Source: Bemisia tabaci
Lineage: Eukaryota; Arthropoda; Insecta; Hemiptera; Aleyrodidae
NCBI RefSeq assembly: GCF_918797505.1
Contig: NC_092797.1
Location: forward strand, 52,984,157-53,048,156
Direction of reading: 5' to 3'
DNA length: 64,000 nt
The notes under the pieces are model-generated. The model made no database searches. It was not told where the DNA came from and saw nothing but the letters and a program-made list of their open reading frames with translations. Every line of letters begins with the position of its first letter. Positions within the stretch are counted from its first letter, which is position 1. This document shows positions 1 to 11,315 of this stretch, piece by piece. Position numbers and translations under genes: made by a program.

Positions 1-577
1 GCGAAGAGGAGGAGGCCGAAGAGGAGCTGGACGATGACGAAGATGTACTCGCCCTTGCTCCGCGGCCGGGGGAGGTCCCCGATGGTGGTCAAGGCGAGGG
101 TGCACCAGTAGTAGCTCTGCAGGTACTGCTTCACCACGTCGGTCGTGTCGTTGTCCGAGTAGACCCAGTTGCGGCTCCCGAAGCCGTTGTTCTTGCAGAT
201 GATATGGTAGAGGCACCCGTTCCAGTGGAAGATGACCAGGAGGTAGTGGATGAGGCTCGCCGAGCGGAAGAGGTTCGGGTAGTTGGTGTGCCGCTCGGTC
301 CGGTCCATGAAGGCCCAGAAGCGGTAGATCTTGACGAGCCGGAAGGAGCGCAAAACCGAGTTGAAGCCGATCGAGAGGTAGAGGAAGTCCAAAGGGAGGA
401 GGCACAGGCAGTCGATGTAGAACGTCGTCGAGTTCATGTAGTGGGTGCGCAGCTTGGTCGAGTCCGTCTGCAGGACGCCGTCCTCCAGGTAGCCCGTCCG
501 GAAGTGGAACAGGATGTCGATTATGTATAAAAAGTCCGCGGAGTAGTCCAGAACAAACCACACGAGGATTGAATCCC
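1..577 (-). CDS. CngL: CNG channel exon: S2 to start of S6 (partial at window edge)
   Basis: Subunit of a cyclic nucleotide-gated cation channel of the plasma membrane, opened by cGMP or cAMP. Read on the minus strand, 191 codons run without a stop. S2 is at about residues 1-22 (FVLDYSADFLYIIDILF), S3 at 52-68, and S4 at 73-90 with basic residues spaced as in the CNG voltage-sensor-like helix (LRSFRLVKIYRF). The CNG signature RHTNYPNLFR is at 95-104, S5 at 105-126 (IFHWNGCLYHII), the pore helix and filter at 150-168 (YYWCTLALTTIGD), and S6 starts at about 176. The 3' splice site is TTGCAG/GG at 578-577; the first two bases complete an Arg codon begun in the exon at 16327. The exon continues past position 1, so the C-linker and nucleotide-binding domain are not seen. 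The filter has Asp where classical alpha subunits have Glu and is followed by Leu-Pro, which I recall from insect CNG-like subunits. Channel family is certain; paralogue is likely. Confidence 0.93.
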
Positions 578-660
578 CTGCAACACACGCAAAAACAACA
601 CGACTGTAGGCAAACTCTAAGGAAAATGTGATTTTTTCTTGTTGTTTGATTCATTTATTA

Positions 661-949
661 CACGGAAAAAAAAGTGTCAGGGGTTATCCCCCAAAATTGT
701 TCTACTACCCAAAGTTGGATGATATGGATATTTCCAATTAATTTTGGTAGCACCGCAACTCAAGTTGGGGTAGTACCACAACATTTGGGTTAGTAACCTA
801 ATTTATCAGGATACTACCACAATTAATTGGGATACTACCACAATTAATTGGGATACTGCCACAATTAATCATGGTATTACCACAATTAATTGGGAATGTC
901 CATATCATCCAACAGTTGGGACGTAACCCCTACCTCTTTTTTTTCCGTG
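661..949. mobile_element. MITE with CACGGAAAA ends and internal 21 bp repeats
   Basis: TIRs CACGGAAAAAAAA and TTTTTTTTCCGTG bound 289 bp, with TA on the left. A second inverted pair (GTTGGATGATATGGA and the reverse complement near 898-916) lies inside. The middle contains four or five imperfect copies of an about 21 bp unit, GGATACTACCACAATTAATT. The ends resemble family A but the interior differs. Non-autonomous; no protein. Confidence 0.75.
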
Positions 950-1155
950 ATGTAAGAAATACATAATAAAAACAGGAGTCATCGTCGTGTTGACATATCT
1001 CTCTGGTTCAAACCAGTAAATAAAGAAATTAATCCTAACATACATAAAATAAAGTCGTTATAGTGAAAAATGCGTACGCGAAAGAAATGAGATAAATACG
1101 AATAGTACACTAATTTTATAAACGGGGGTAAAATGCTAAAAGCTAGAAAGGTGAG

Positions 1156-1345
1156 TACGGAAAAAATGTGTTGCTGATCAAACGAATACATTGTTAAAAA
1201 AAATATATCCGGTATGTTTCAAATGTACATTTTACAATAGTGAGAAGCTAATTTAGCATTTTTTTTCAATGTAAAATCTGCATTGAAACATGTGGGACAC
1301 TTTTTTTAACCACAAATTTTTTAAACCAGCATTTTCATTTTCACC
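1156..1345. mobile_element. Family A MITE, diverged copy
   Basis: The inner palindrome GTTTCAAATGTACATTTTAC and AATGTAAAATCTGCATTGAA matches the family A core seen at 34.9, 39.4, 43.8 and 51.2 kb. The terminal ACGGAAAAAA is kept on the left and degraded on the right. Confidence 0.6.
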
Positions 1346-1410
1346 GCGAACATGATGGAGAAGAAAAACACTGAGAGTCGATCCCCGATTCCCGTCTATG
1401 TTACCAGGGG

Positions 1411-1962
1411 TGTGAATTGGACGTATTTCTGCCGAACGGTACTATATGCATTATGATGTGAGCCCTGTTATGCATAGGTCGCAGGCGATCAGCAATCGCC
1501 GGCAAAGTGCAATCTATTTGTGTTGAATCAACACATTAAGAAATGTTAGAGTGAAAAAACGAGGTGGGAAGTAGTGGTTATTATGATTTAAATTCAAAGA
1601 TACGTTATCTCTTTCTTCTTGAATGCATGGTACCAGTTAGCACACTCGCAAGTTCGTGAGATGTAATCAATAATATGCGTTGGGTTTGGTTTGGTTCAGC
1701 AACTAAACTAACTCCTTGGCAAAGCGGTGAGTATCGCTGGATTTGAAGGCGTTCCAAGCTGATGTCGTGCCTTGCATCTCTTCGCTAGAGAAACCTTTAC
1801 TACATCGATGTTATTGCAATTGCAATTTGACGAATTGACAAGTACGGAGCTTGCAAATTGCCGGCGATTGCTGACTGCCTGCGACACATATATTCTTGTA
1901 GATCTCAGGGCTCGTGTCTCAATGCACAAAGTTCCGTTCAGCAGTAAATACGTTCAATTGCA
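1411..1962. repeat. Foldback element, arms about 100 bp
   Basis: The left arm (GACGTATTTCTGCCGAACGG, then GTGAGCCCTG, CGCAGGCGATCAGCAATCGC) recurs inverted near 1865-1960. The GACGTATTT end is shared with the hairpins at 44421-44541 and 63609-63695, so this is a larger relative of those. Confidence 0.6.
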
Positions 1963-2178
1963 CTTCATTTTGCGACTAAATCGGTTTCTGTTGGACGGGC
2001 GTAAGAATAAAAAATCATGAGCCCTGGCTTTCGTTGATCATGCGAGACGCTAGAGCTTAAGAGTTTTTGGACTTTTAAGCCCGTCTAAGAGAAACCAATT
2101 CACGAGGTTCCGTGATCTCGCGGCCTCCAACTTTTGGTCTTCTGAAGGGACGGAGGGTGTCCGTCTCTAGCTGAACCA

Positions 2179-2335
2179 GTGGCGTGGCGCGAATTGCGAT
2201 ATATTGATTGTTATGCCATTTAAACCTATGGTAAAGAATCGATTATTAAGGTGTTCGCTGCGAACACCCTGTTTATCGATTCTTTCCCATTGGTTTAGAT
2301 GGCTTAACGATCGATAGATCGCAATAAACGCCACT
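2179..2335. mobile_element. Family E palindromic element
   Basis: Starts AGTGGCGTGGCG and ends CGCCACT after a central hairpin around GGTGTTCGCTGCGAACACC. It is closely similar to the copy at 50460-50624; a partial copy is at 35158-35275. Confidence 0.75.
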
Positions 2336-2774
2336 GAGCTGAACCGTTTAGCTACCAGGGAGGACGAGTATACCCCTTAGAGTTAATTTAACTGCCTCGA
2401 GATTGACTCAAAAATTTGCTTCAGAGTATATTTATTCTTTTAGGAGAAAAAGTAACCGAACGGAGTGAATTCTTGGCAACTTGGGGATGGATCGAGAGCG
2501 CTGCGCTCGAGTAATAAACATATCATCCGCGCTCCTGTCAACCCTTTGTTTCGGCCAGGAAACTATTACAGTGTTTCTTTCGACTTACGTCGTATACTTT
2601 TACGATTATGCCGTGCACTTGATTGTCGCATGAATAGGAACGAAGCCAGGACCGTGAATAAAAATCCCCAACTTCGGTCGACGCAAATTCGTCACAGCCA
2701 CCTCTGACGGCAAAGCTCGGACGCCTCGGGCCTTGTTGCCGAGTGCTCTCACATTTAAAGCACCCCCGGGGCCG

Positions 2775-3006
2775 CACACTGGATCGAGTCACTGGGAGAG
2801 GTCGGACAAAATTTGGAAACTTTAAAAGCTTATGACTCCGTTTATACAAAATTTCGAGGTTCTAAAAGTGATTCCGTTGGTTTCCTCGAAAAATTTTCTT
2901 CTTAAAGCACCCCTTGTAATTTAAAATGTAACGAAATAAACATGAAATTTGCAGTTTTGGTCAAAAATGTATGTCCGACCTCTCTAATTGACTCGGTTCA
3001 CTGTGG
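2775..3006. mobile_element. Family G MITE
   Basis: About 232 bp palindromic element. Its ends read CACTGGATCGAGTCA..GAGAGGTCGGACA and, inverted, TGTCCGACCTCTCTAATTGA..TCACTGTG. Related copies are at 42207-43795 (interrupted), 45396-45619 and 56870-57110 (decayed). Confidence 0.75.
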
Positions 3007-4238
3007 GCCGCCTCGTGGGCCGACGTTCCTGACGAGGTGCCTTCAAAAAATTGTAGAGGCAAGATCAAGACCGAAACGCTCATGTAGTTGTACCTATCCC
3101 TTTTATTTCTCCTTTGTAGCTCCGTGATTTGGGCCTCTAATTTTTGGCACTTTTGGTGTTAGTAAAAAGAAAGACATCTAAAGATCCATCACTAAGAATT
3201 TAAATATGCAATCGAGTGAGACAAAAGTATTAATACGGAGTTTAACGTTACTTTCTGGCCTATAAAGATGGTTGATAAGCAACTTTATGTAAAACTGATC
3301 AAATGAAATTCGCCTAATGATGACTGATGAATATCGCGGTGAGATTTTTGCTGGGCAAGTTTTCGATTGATGGCGTTGAGTTGTTTCCCATTTGAAAAAA
3401 TAAATATAAAACAGAAAGCATACAACGTCGCAAATCGAGATGCGCACTCCTGCAGTTTCACGGTCGTCGATATGAATTGATGTTTTTTGTTTCGTGGGGC
3501 AAAATGAAACGCCTTCATTTGGCCGAGAACGCAATGCACGAGAATTATGTAAGAATAGTCGCCTATCGTACGAAATAAAGCCTGACCAACACATCCGACG
3601 AAAAATTTCGGAGAGTGACTCCAAAGTTGAGGAATCGGAAAATAACTTTTTAACGTGCGATTTGACACCAATGTCTGAATAGGTGCCAAAAACGGATCCT
3701 TTCAACTCTCTGTATCTGCATTATTCAAATTATTGCTACTTTCTTGTCTTTTGCACTCGCAATTATAAATTCGGACTTTCGCCCCAAGGAGTTGGGCATT
3801 CGGTACGTCCTCCCTTTGCAAGTCTTTCAGCCAACGAAATGTCAAATATTAAGGGCAAATTCCACTTTTTCTACGCAAAGATTGACTAACTCAGGGCCTT
3901 ATTTGTGATCGTCCCTCAAAATATTTCTTTCCTCAGAAAACATTCCTCGGATTGGATTGAATATGTGAGGATTCAACGCCAACTCGGAAATTTAAAAATG
4001 CCATAATTTCATTTAAGATGCCCAATTTTCATGAAATCCATTGACGATAATGGCGCATCAATGTCAACTCGGGCCTTTTAAGTATCCCCAAGTGATTGTC
4101 CTTTGACACCAAAAAGCTTTTTCTGAAACCAATTCCTTCAGCTGCAACGGAATTTGTGAATCTTTTGCAAGATACAAAGCAACATGAATTTAGGGAATGA
4201 TCTGATCATTGAAAGAAATCACGATATTTTATCACTAG
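3007..4238. other. Intronic stretch without recognised feature
   Basis: A minus-strand open frame of about 175 codons (3178-3705) has no recognisable domain, no splice signals and ordinary composition; I take it as chance. Positions 3306-3445 faintly resemble the palindromic element at 47821-48079. Otherwise nothing seen. Confidence 0.4.
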
Positions 4239-4631
4239 TGCACGCTCGCTAATTCGAAATTCAAGGGACCAAGGATTTTTTTAGAATTAAAGGGTTTTTG
4301 AATTGGCAAGATTTCGAATTTCAACAAGTGGTATCAAAAAATTTCGTGTTAAAGAAATGTGTACATTAACTCTATAATTCGAAGTGGTGGTACCAAAAGC
4401 TCTATAATTCGAAATTTGAGGACACTTTTCGTCATTTTTTTCGTATGGAATAAAGAGGAGGAAAATTTATAAAAACTACATATCATCATTTGAAGATTAG
4501 AGGCGAGAACAAACTCCCACTTCCCGCTAGAGTGGGTTTTTATTAATGAAAGTTAAATTTTTTTACGTACAAATTACAAGGGTTTTTTTTTTAAATGAAG
4601 ACAAACTGAAAATTCGAATTACGGAGCGTGC
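4239..4631. mobile_element. TIR element of 393 bp
   Basis: The left end TGCACGCTCGCTAATTCGAA and the right end TTCGAATTACGGAGCGTGCA are near-exact inverted repeats. The motif AATTCGAA recurs four to five times inside. There is no coding capacity. Superfamily not determined. Confidence 0.65.
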
Positions 4632-6193
4632 AAAAAATACAAAATATAAACGCAAATATATTGCGAGTTTTGTTAATTTAAACGTAGGTTTGCAAGTTTC
4701 ACAAATCACATGATCAACTACCACAACGGAGGAATGACTTTTTCACGGAAGGACGATTGCGAGTCAATCTGGCTTGGCTATATTGACATCCTTTGTAAGG
4801 TAGGAGTCTAAAGGAACGTAATGAATCATTGTAGAAACGGTAAGGAATCGTTATGTTACCCAGTTGATGTAAATGCAGATAGATGAGCCATTTAGCATGT
4901 AGAAAGCCATGCTTTCAAGGGCTCACTTGCAAGGGAAGTTACGTCTCCAGTCGCAAAGCGACGACTTGTCGCAACGAAAGCAAAGTCGGTTAGCTCGACT
5001 GGAGATAAGCTGCGCGTTCCGTAATGAGAGATCACGTTTCCATTAATTTGAATAACATGTTATTAATGCTAATGTTTTGAGGAGATCGCACTTCCCAGTT
5101 AGCGGATTCCCCTTAATGCCTCACTTAAATTTTCATGTTATGAATGGCTCCATGTTATTTACCCACGAGTCCGATTCCTCGCTTAAATCAGAGCCGAGCT
5201 GCGTTTCAAAATGAATCATGAACTTTGATCTTTTCCGCCTACTTCTCCTGCAGCCGAATCTGCCCATGTAACTGGAATCGAATTTTCTTCAAAATTTGAC
5301 TGATCTAAACGGATTGCATGATTCTATTTACACACCAGAATTCACTCTGTCTGCCAAAACACGGAAGTTAAAGTAGCTCCTCGGCACTTTGGAAAATACT
5401 TCGATTGTCGATTCATCAATAATTAATAACGCCTGGAGTTTAAGCCTTTTCTGAAGAAATTTCGAGCATCGAACTACGTTGAAGTAAATCGGGTATTTGT
5501 ACTCAAAATTTGACCAAGGAATACTTTGAAATAACTCCGTACCGAGTGAATATCGGAACGTAATTTTAAAGGTAATTTAAAATATAATTTTTTTTCAAAT
5601 TTTGTGTAGAAATACGTGACGTTTACTACAGCGCGAGGATGTTTGAAAATTCTTAAGACATATTCTAAAATATAGAAATGGTCAATTAATGGATCGACCA
5701 ATAAGTCATTCATCAGAGTGCTGAAGAATCACCTTAAGAGAAAATAATACGTGCATGCACATCACTTCCGAAAAAACAGCTAGCAGTAACTGCACATATT
5801 TAGCCATAAGAGAGTGTGGAAGGTGATGCGTAATGTTGTCTTACGGAACATCAAATACTTATATCTCTAATATTGTGCACTGGAATGTGAATTTCCGACT
5901 CTGTATCACTTCATTACAAGTAGCACAGGTTGCAATTAATTACAATTACAGGACCAAATTATTGCAATTGAATAAGATTGTTATGTATTTGCCTATTCGC
6001 CTGTTGAAGGGGCTCCTCAAATTGACATTTGGTCAATAAAATTTAAATAAATTGCATTTTTGTGCATTGAAAATTGCCTACAATCCTCGCAAATGTAACA
6101 TATTTCATTTTTCGTTTAAAATCGGCACTCGTTGAATGAATGAAGTAAAATAATTTGCAATTCGACGGTGAAAAAATTGTCATTTCAAAAGTA
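4632..6193. other. Intronic stretch without recognised feature
   Basis: AT-rich. A small local hairpin lies at about 4938-4998 (TCTCCAGTCG to CGACTGGAGA). No exon or element boundary was seen. Confidence 0.4.
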
Positions 6194-6290
6194 CACTAAA
6201 AAAAAATACTTGTAGAATTTATCATTCTTTCATGCTTTATTTCACACAGCGTAAAGGAATGGTGAATTCTACTGATCTTTTTTTTCAGTG
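6194..6290. mobile_element. Family B MITE, short form (97 bp)
   Basis: Bounded by TA on both sides, as expected for a Tc1/mariner-type target duplication. Left end CACTAAAAAAAAA with TGTAGAATTTATCATTC; right end GAATGGTGAATTCTACTGA..CAGTG. Longer copies are at 24792-25265 and 32947-33155. Confidence 0.8.
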
Positions 6291-6674
6291 TATTTTAACA
6301 TTTTCGTTGCACTGTGCTACTCGGAAAATAGAGTGAGCCTAAGAGCGATGCAAGTATTTGAGATTCTAACCGTTTTCCGAGTGATTTTTGAAAATTTTGA
6401 GCAAAACGGAAGATTTGTCAAGCAAAATTTTCCGGCTGGGCATGTTGGCTACTTCCAATTCCATTTTCTCGAAACCTCATTTTTGCACCCGCTCCTTCCT
6501 TAGGAAACGCGCCGGTTGAGCGAATAGAGAGCAACAACTTCATCGATTATTCAATGCAAGGTAACTGAGATCCAAACTCATCGTTTTGGCCCCGAATTGC
6601 GACTTTGATAATCCACTTTAAATCCTAATCGAGAACCCCAGGAACACTGACCAGTCTTGAGACGAAGGTTGATA

Positions 6675-6917
6675 GATCCAAAAGGAACCTAGTCACATTA
6701 CCCATTGCAGAATTTCATCGGATAATTTATTTTTTTAAGGGACAACGGTCGCACATAATCTTTTGAAAATTCCAGAGGATTTTCTCTACGACGTGAGGGT
6801 AATTCCCTATAATTTCCGAAAGAATCCACACAGCTAATCTCTTGTAAAAAAAATAAGTCGTTCGATGCAATTTTGCAATGGTTGATGTGGCTTGGTTCCT
6901 TTCTGCTTAACGCGGGA
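6675..6917. mobile_element. Family H MITE
   Basis: The right end TGATGTGGCTTGGTTCCTTT followed by CTGCTTAACGCGG is well kept. The left end (AAAGGAACCTAGTCACATTA) is diverged. Four further copies occur in the window. Confidence 0.7.
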
Positions 6918-7212
6918 CGTTTATAATAGAGACTCACTCATGAATAAACATTGAAACTTTGGTCCGAATTCCATTATCTCTAATCTGCTTACATCGACGT
7001 TTCCACGGCTCAAAAGGGATAATGCAAATTCACCGTGCAGTAAGGAGGCGACGATTAATAGACGTGTTAAAATGAAGACTTAGAGAATCGGACAATTTAA
7101 AAATATTTTAGTTTTATCTACATGGATGTAGAGAATTTGCCTACACAAAAAGGGACCAGACAGTAAAAGTTAAATCGAGAGAGGATTCTGAGCTACTGCT
7201 TGCAAGGGTATA

Positions 7213-7484
7213 CTGCCGTGCTAAGGAAGAACGCCGTATGAACATTTGAGAGTTGCAACATTTTCTTCGATAAAATGTGCATTTTCAACGAAAGTTATGA
7301 ATATTTTTCTTTGAAATTTTCAGAAGCTTTAGGTAAAATTGTAAACATAATAATCTTTGGGAAGAAAATCTTGGGGAAAAATTGGGAGAAATATATTCGT
7401 AAGTTTACCAGGAAATTTGTGTTTTATCATAGGAAATTGGGCAACACCTGAAGGTTCTTATGGCGTTTTTCCTCAGCATGGCAG
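7213..7484. mobile_element. Family C MITE
   Basis: TIRs CTGCCGTGCTAAGGAAGAAC and TTTTTCCTCAGCATGGCAG flank 272 bp. TA is present on each side, suggesting a TA target duplication. The interior carries GAGAGTTGC and GGGCAACACCTGAAGGTT in inverted arrangement. Other copies: 18112-18351, 21217-21457, 44994-45245. Confidence 0.8.
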
Positions 7485-8848
7485 TATACGTGACATACGT
7501 TACATGCAAGACGCGATGCATAGTTCGTCGTTTCCCGCACGAAGGTTCCATTCTATTCCAGGGTTGCAAAATTAATTTAAATAATTCAATTTTTTACGAT
7601 AGTGAACCTGCATAATTTTTGTCGAGAATTAGTCTGATTTTTGCATGAGATCAGAGGAAAAATTCAAGAAATTTACAGTCAGAAATTCTCAAAATTCTCA
7701 TGGTAAAAATGCCGTTCGTGCGGAAAAATCTGGCAACATTGAAATGCAGTTACGTTCCCTCGTGAGAGAATCGACGATTTTTCAGGAAATTTAAAAAAGG
7801 AAAAGCACTCTTTCGGAACGAGCTTAATCAGGCGCTCCTTCTCTAAAAAATGATATTCGATTTCGTGGAAACCAGCGAGGTCAGATGAATTTCAAGCGGC
7901 GAAGCAACAGGATGAAAAAAAAATCGAGGGACTAATATAAAACTCCAGTGTATTGGACTCTTTTAAAAGGAGCGCTCTTTTTTGCCTCTCTCGAGGCAAA
8001 GCAAAGTGGGCTCCATTCACGGGGCCCCGTTTTAATCTTGGCCTTTGTACCACCAACGGATCGATTTATATTGCATTCTATTCTGCCTTTAATCTGATAT
8101 ACTGCCACTTACGTGAGTCGTGAGGGGTTGATATGAGGGCGCCTTCAAAAGGGGAAAATACTCGGCGAGTGTCACAAACTAGCCTGTCTTGAATGAGGAA
8201 AAAGGGCCTTTGAGGGAGCCTCGCCTCGGCCAGGGATGCGTCAAAGGATCTCTCCTCGAGGAGCCCAAGTGATCCCTTTTTTTGTCCGACTAATTTCCCG
8301 CTAGAGAGCTCATTCCGCAAATGGTCCGCACAGATAGGAGCCGTCTCCTTTCCCGGCTCATCCCACCGATTTTCCCTCAAGGTGCCTCTCTCAACCCTAA
8401 TTCAGGATTTCAACTCCCCAAGTAGCACGCTTCAACGGAAAAGTTGAAATAAAATTGCGATATGTCCCAATGAAATTGCAATTTCCTTACCATGACATTG
8501 CAATATTTTCACATAGTTTGCTGAATAAATGCCGATTTTAAACAAAATCAGCAAAATGAACTCCACGTGTCGGAAAGATAGGCAATATGCAATAAACTGA
8601 AAATTGCAACTTATTTCAATAATAATGTAATAGACTTCAATAAGTCGTGCTCCTTTGATCAATAGATAGGCAACATACAAAACATTCCAATGACAGCGAT
8701 ATTTATACTGTGTAATTATTGCGATTTATTGCAATCCGTGTTACTAGGGTCGAAGTTATGCAAGGTGATCCGAAAGTCTCGTACCACCTCTAAAAACCTC
8801 AGAGTTTTTGTCCCTTTTAAAGTGGATCCCACGAAAATTTTGAAAATT
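7485..8848. other. Intronic stretch without recognised gene
   Basis: No exon. A stretch at 7730-7780 (ATGCAGTTACGTTCCCTCGT) has a diverged match at 17730-17770, so it is a dispersed repeat fragment. The minus-strand frame at 8078-8380 has no recognisable features. Confidence 0.4.
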
Positions 8849-9062
8849 TATAAACAAAGAATAAAAAAAGATAGTGGAGCAATCCTACTGGTAGAAATGG
8901 CTGGTTTTTATAGACTAAAGGGAAAAAATGATGGACAAACTACAAGGTCTTTCGTAGGTTGCGGTTAGTCTATCTATTACGTACCCAATTTATCTATTAT
9001 AACCACCCGCTCCTACCGATAGGATCGCTCCATTTTTCCATCTCCTTCTTTGTCTATCGAAA
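8849..9062. mobile_element. Family S palindromic MITE, diverged copy
   Basis: The left half (GTGGAGCAATCCTACTGGTA, GGCTGGTTTTTATAGAC) and right half (ATAACCACCCGCTCCTACCG, ATAGGATCGCTCC, TTTGTCTATCG) are inverted copies. It is the same family as 58740-58966, and its right half resembles the satellite unit at 54463-55287. Confidence 0.65.
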
Positions 9063-9228
9063 CCGGATTTGTCTTTTTGGATTTGCCTTCGTCCCCGCAC
9101 AAAGAGTAAAATTAGCCATTTTTGTAATTTTGAGGATTGGAAAGCCTTTCCTTATACCTTACAACGTCATTACAGCGCTCCCATGCGACATTGGAAGTTA
9201 TTAAAAACATCACTTCGCGTATTTTATT

Positions 9229-9517
9229 ATTCCTTGTGCGCTGGTTACACGCTCAAATTTCCATCAATTTCCGATCAAATGGTGACTGGTGCGCATCATC
9301 TACCATTAAATTTCTCCGGCCTGCAAAAATTTGATGGTAGATGGTGGAGCTGTGGGGCTCATCCTTCATCTGATTTCCACACAACCGTGCTTATTTCAAT
9401 CGACACGCTGTTTTAATTAATTTTACTCATCCATCTAGATAACTATCGACCGCCATCTTGGTCATCATTTTGATCGGAATTTGACGGGAATTTGATCGTG
9501 TAACCAGGCCAATAGAA
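9229..9517. repeat. Foldback of about 290 bp
   Basis: The left arm GCGCTGGTTACACGCTCAAA and TTTCCGATCAAATGGTGAC is inverted as GTCATCATTTTGATCGGAAT and TTTGATCGTGTAACCAGGCC. The inner part also pairs (CATCTACCATTAAATT with TTTGATGGTAGATG). Confidence 0.6.
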
Positions 9518-10086
9518 CGCGGCGAGGTCGCTGACCAAGTCGAACTCGCCAAGAGTGTCGGTTAGGCGGCATTGCTCCTTAGCCATCGTTATGTAAAAAC
9601 GATAATAATATACGGTGGTGAACTTAAATGTACTTCCAATATTTTGGAAATAATTCAAAGCTCGCGGAATTTCACGCGCCAAGTTTGGCAACGCGGGAGG
9701 AGAGTGAGCCGGCGTGACGCGATCTGTTGAATGGCGGAATTACGACGCGGCATTTAACAACTTGTTTATGAAATACTTTCCGATTAATTATTTGAGATAA
9801 TACTCGAGGCGGATCGGAATTCAACTGCGCGTGGTTTAACTTCCGCGCTCAACTTTTGGAAAAGTTGGCGTTGCAGTTTTCCGGGAGCACGTCTGGCTCC
9901 GTTTTGATTTACAGGATCCGCGCCGCGCGCCGCTCCGCCTTGGACAGGGACGTCGCGACGCGATGCCCGCCGATTTTCGCCGCAGTGGAACGTGCGCTGC
10001 GTGGCGCGAATTTTATTATCACCTCCCCGTGTTTCGTGGTTCCCTACGGCTACAACCGCCAACAAATTCATGGTCACACACAGAGA

Positions 10087-10372
10087 CGAATGTTTCCATT
10101 CCATGAATGCCCTTCCTGTCTTATTTGACTCCGCGCTTAAAACGCCTTCAAATAGCGGTGATACTGCGGCACACTCCTGAGTTCGAATAGTTGCATCTCG
10201 CGCCTTGCTCGCAATGCAACGTTTCCTTGCAATATTTCCATTCTATAAATGCGCTTCCTGTCTTATTTGACTCCGCGCTTAAAACGCCTTCAATTAGCAA
10301 TGATACTACGGCATACTCCTGAGTTCGAATAGTTGCATCTCGCGCCTTGACAGATGCAACGCAATTCTCCTC
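10087..10372. repeat. Two-copy tandem duplication, 142 bp period
   Basis: CTTCCTGTCTTATTTGACTC followed by CGCGCTTAAAACGCCTTCAA occurs at 10112 and again 142 bp later, with few differences through GAGTTCGAATAGTTGCATCT. Each copy contains the dispersed 60-70 bp module described in the findings. Confidence 0.8.
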
Positions 10373-10779
10373 AGAGTCGTATTTTGAGGGTCGTAACCAT
10401 AGTCGTTCTTCACATATGTAGCTTCTTCCCTTAGGAGACCTTCATTGGTTTACAATGTGGTTAACGAAAGTTCAAGAAGATACATAACAAAGCATCATAA
10501 AAAAGGACAATTGAGGGGCTTGAAGGACAAGGCAAAGAAGTGCATTTTATTGCTATTTTGGGAAATACATGTTTGAAGTTTCGGAATTACACAGATCCTA
10601 ATGGCGGGACGAAAGTTCAAACTGACTTTTTGATGCTCAAAATTTGTGATTTGGGGAAGAATTGTTCATAAAATATGCGCGTTCGGACTAGTTTTACTTG
10701 AGACCATTAATATCTAAATTATTTTAAAAATTACACTTATGTGCTGTGTCCTTCAACTCAACTGCACCCTCTCTCGCCT

Positions 10780-11315
10780 CTGGTTGTTAGCCCATATCTC
10801 TTCACACATCGTAACGAGCAATTTAGGATCAAGCGCATCCTTGGTACGTTATTACCTTGGTTGTTAGCCCATATCCCTAATACGCTCGGGCATGGATCAA
10901 CCACTTCCTCGGTGCCCTGCTTCGCGCGCAGCAGGGCTGTTCACACCTTGGATGTTAGGCCATATCCATTGCAGCCTTGGATCAAGCGGAACCTTGGTAC
11001 GTTATTACCTTGGTTGTTAGCCCATATCCCTGGCTTACGGAAGAGATCAAGCGGAACCTTAGGAACATGAGGGGAACGATGATCTTCAGAGGACCACTGA
11101 TAGTAGTTAGGCCATATCCTTGAACCGCGAGGTGCAAGGATCAACCGGTACACAGTGGTCTGAAAATCCCGATCTATGACCGACTTTCGCGATTCGTCAA
11201 TGACCAATTGCAGGGGTGACCGATCGAAGCCTGGCAATCCTGTTCTGGTCAACCTCCGGTATCTGCCGATGCTTGCGCATTAAGTCTAAAGCCGTCATCC
11301 CCCCCCCCCCCCCCG
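10780..11315. repeat. Irregular short repeat cluster ending in poly-C
   Basis: The motif TTGGTTGTTAGCCCATATCC or close variants occurs near 10781, 10857, 10947, 11010 and 11099, with CTTGGTACGTTATTACC between copies. A run of about 17 C follows at 11299. The region is more GC-rich than its surroundings and looks imported; I cannot name an element. Confidence 0.5.

Noticed and set aside
204..530. Plus-strand open frame of 108 codons
   Set aside because: It lies antisense to the CNG exon, is Val/Glu/Arg-rich as expected from reading GC-rich coding DNA backwards, and matches no family.
3178..3705. 175-codon minus-strand frame
   Set aside because: No domain, no splice-site context, AT-rich composition like the surrounding intron; a chance frame.
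10140..10206. tRNA gene suggested by GTTCGAAT
   Set aside because: There is no cloverleaf pairing around it, no acceptor stem and no matching A box at the usual distance; at most a SINE-like trace.
11299..11315. Poly-C and poly-G runs (also near 16885, 17461, 42386, 43470, 47645, 49047) as functional signals
   Set aside because: Homopolymer runs of this kind are common and their lengths are error-prone in assemblies; the arms of the 1.35 kb palindrome differ mainly at such runs.
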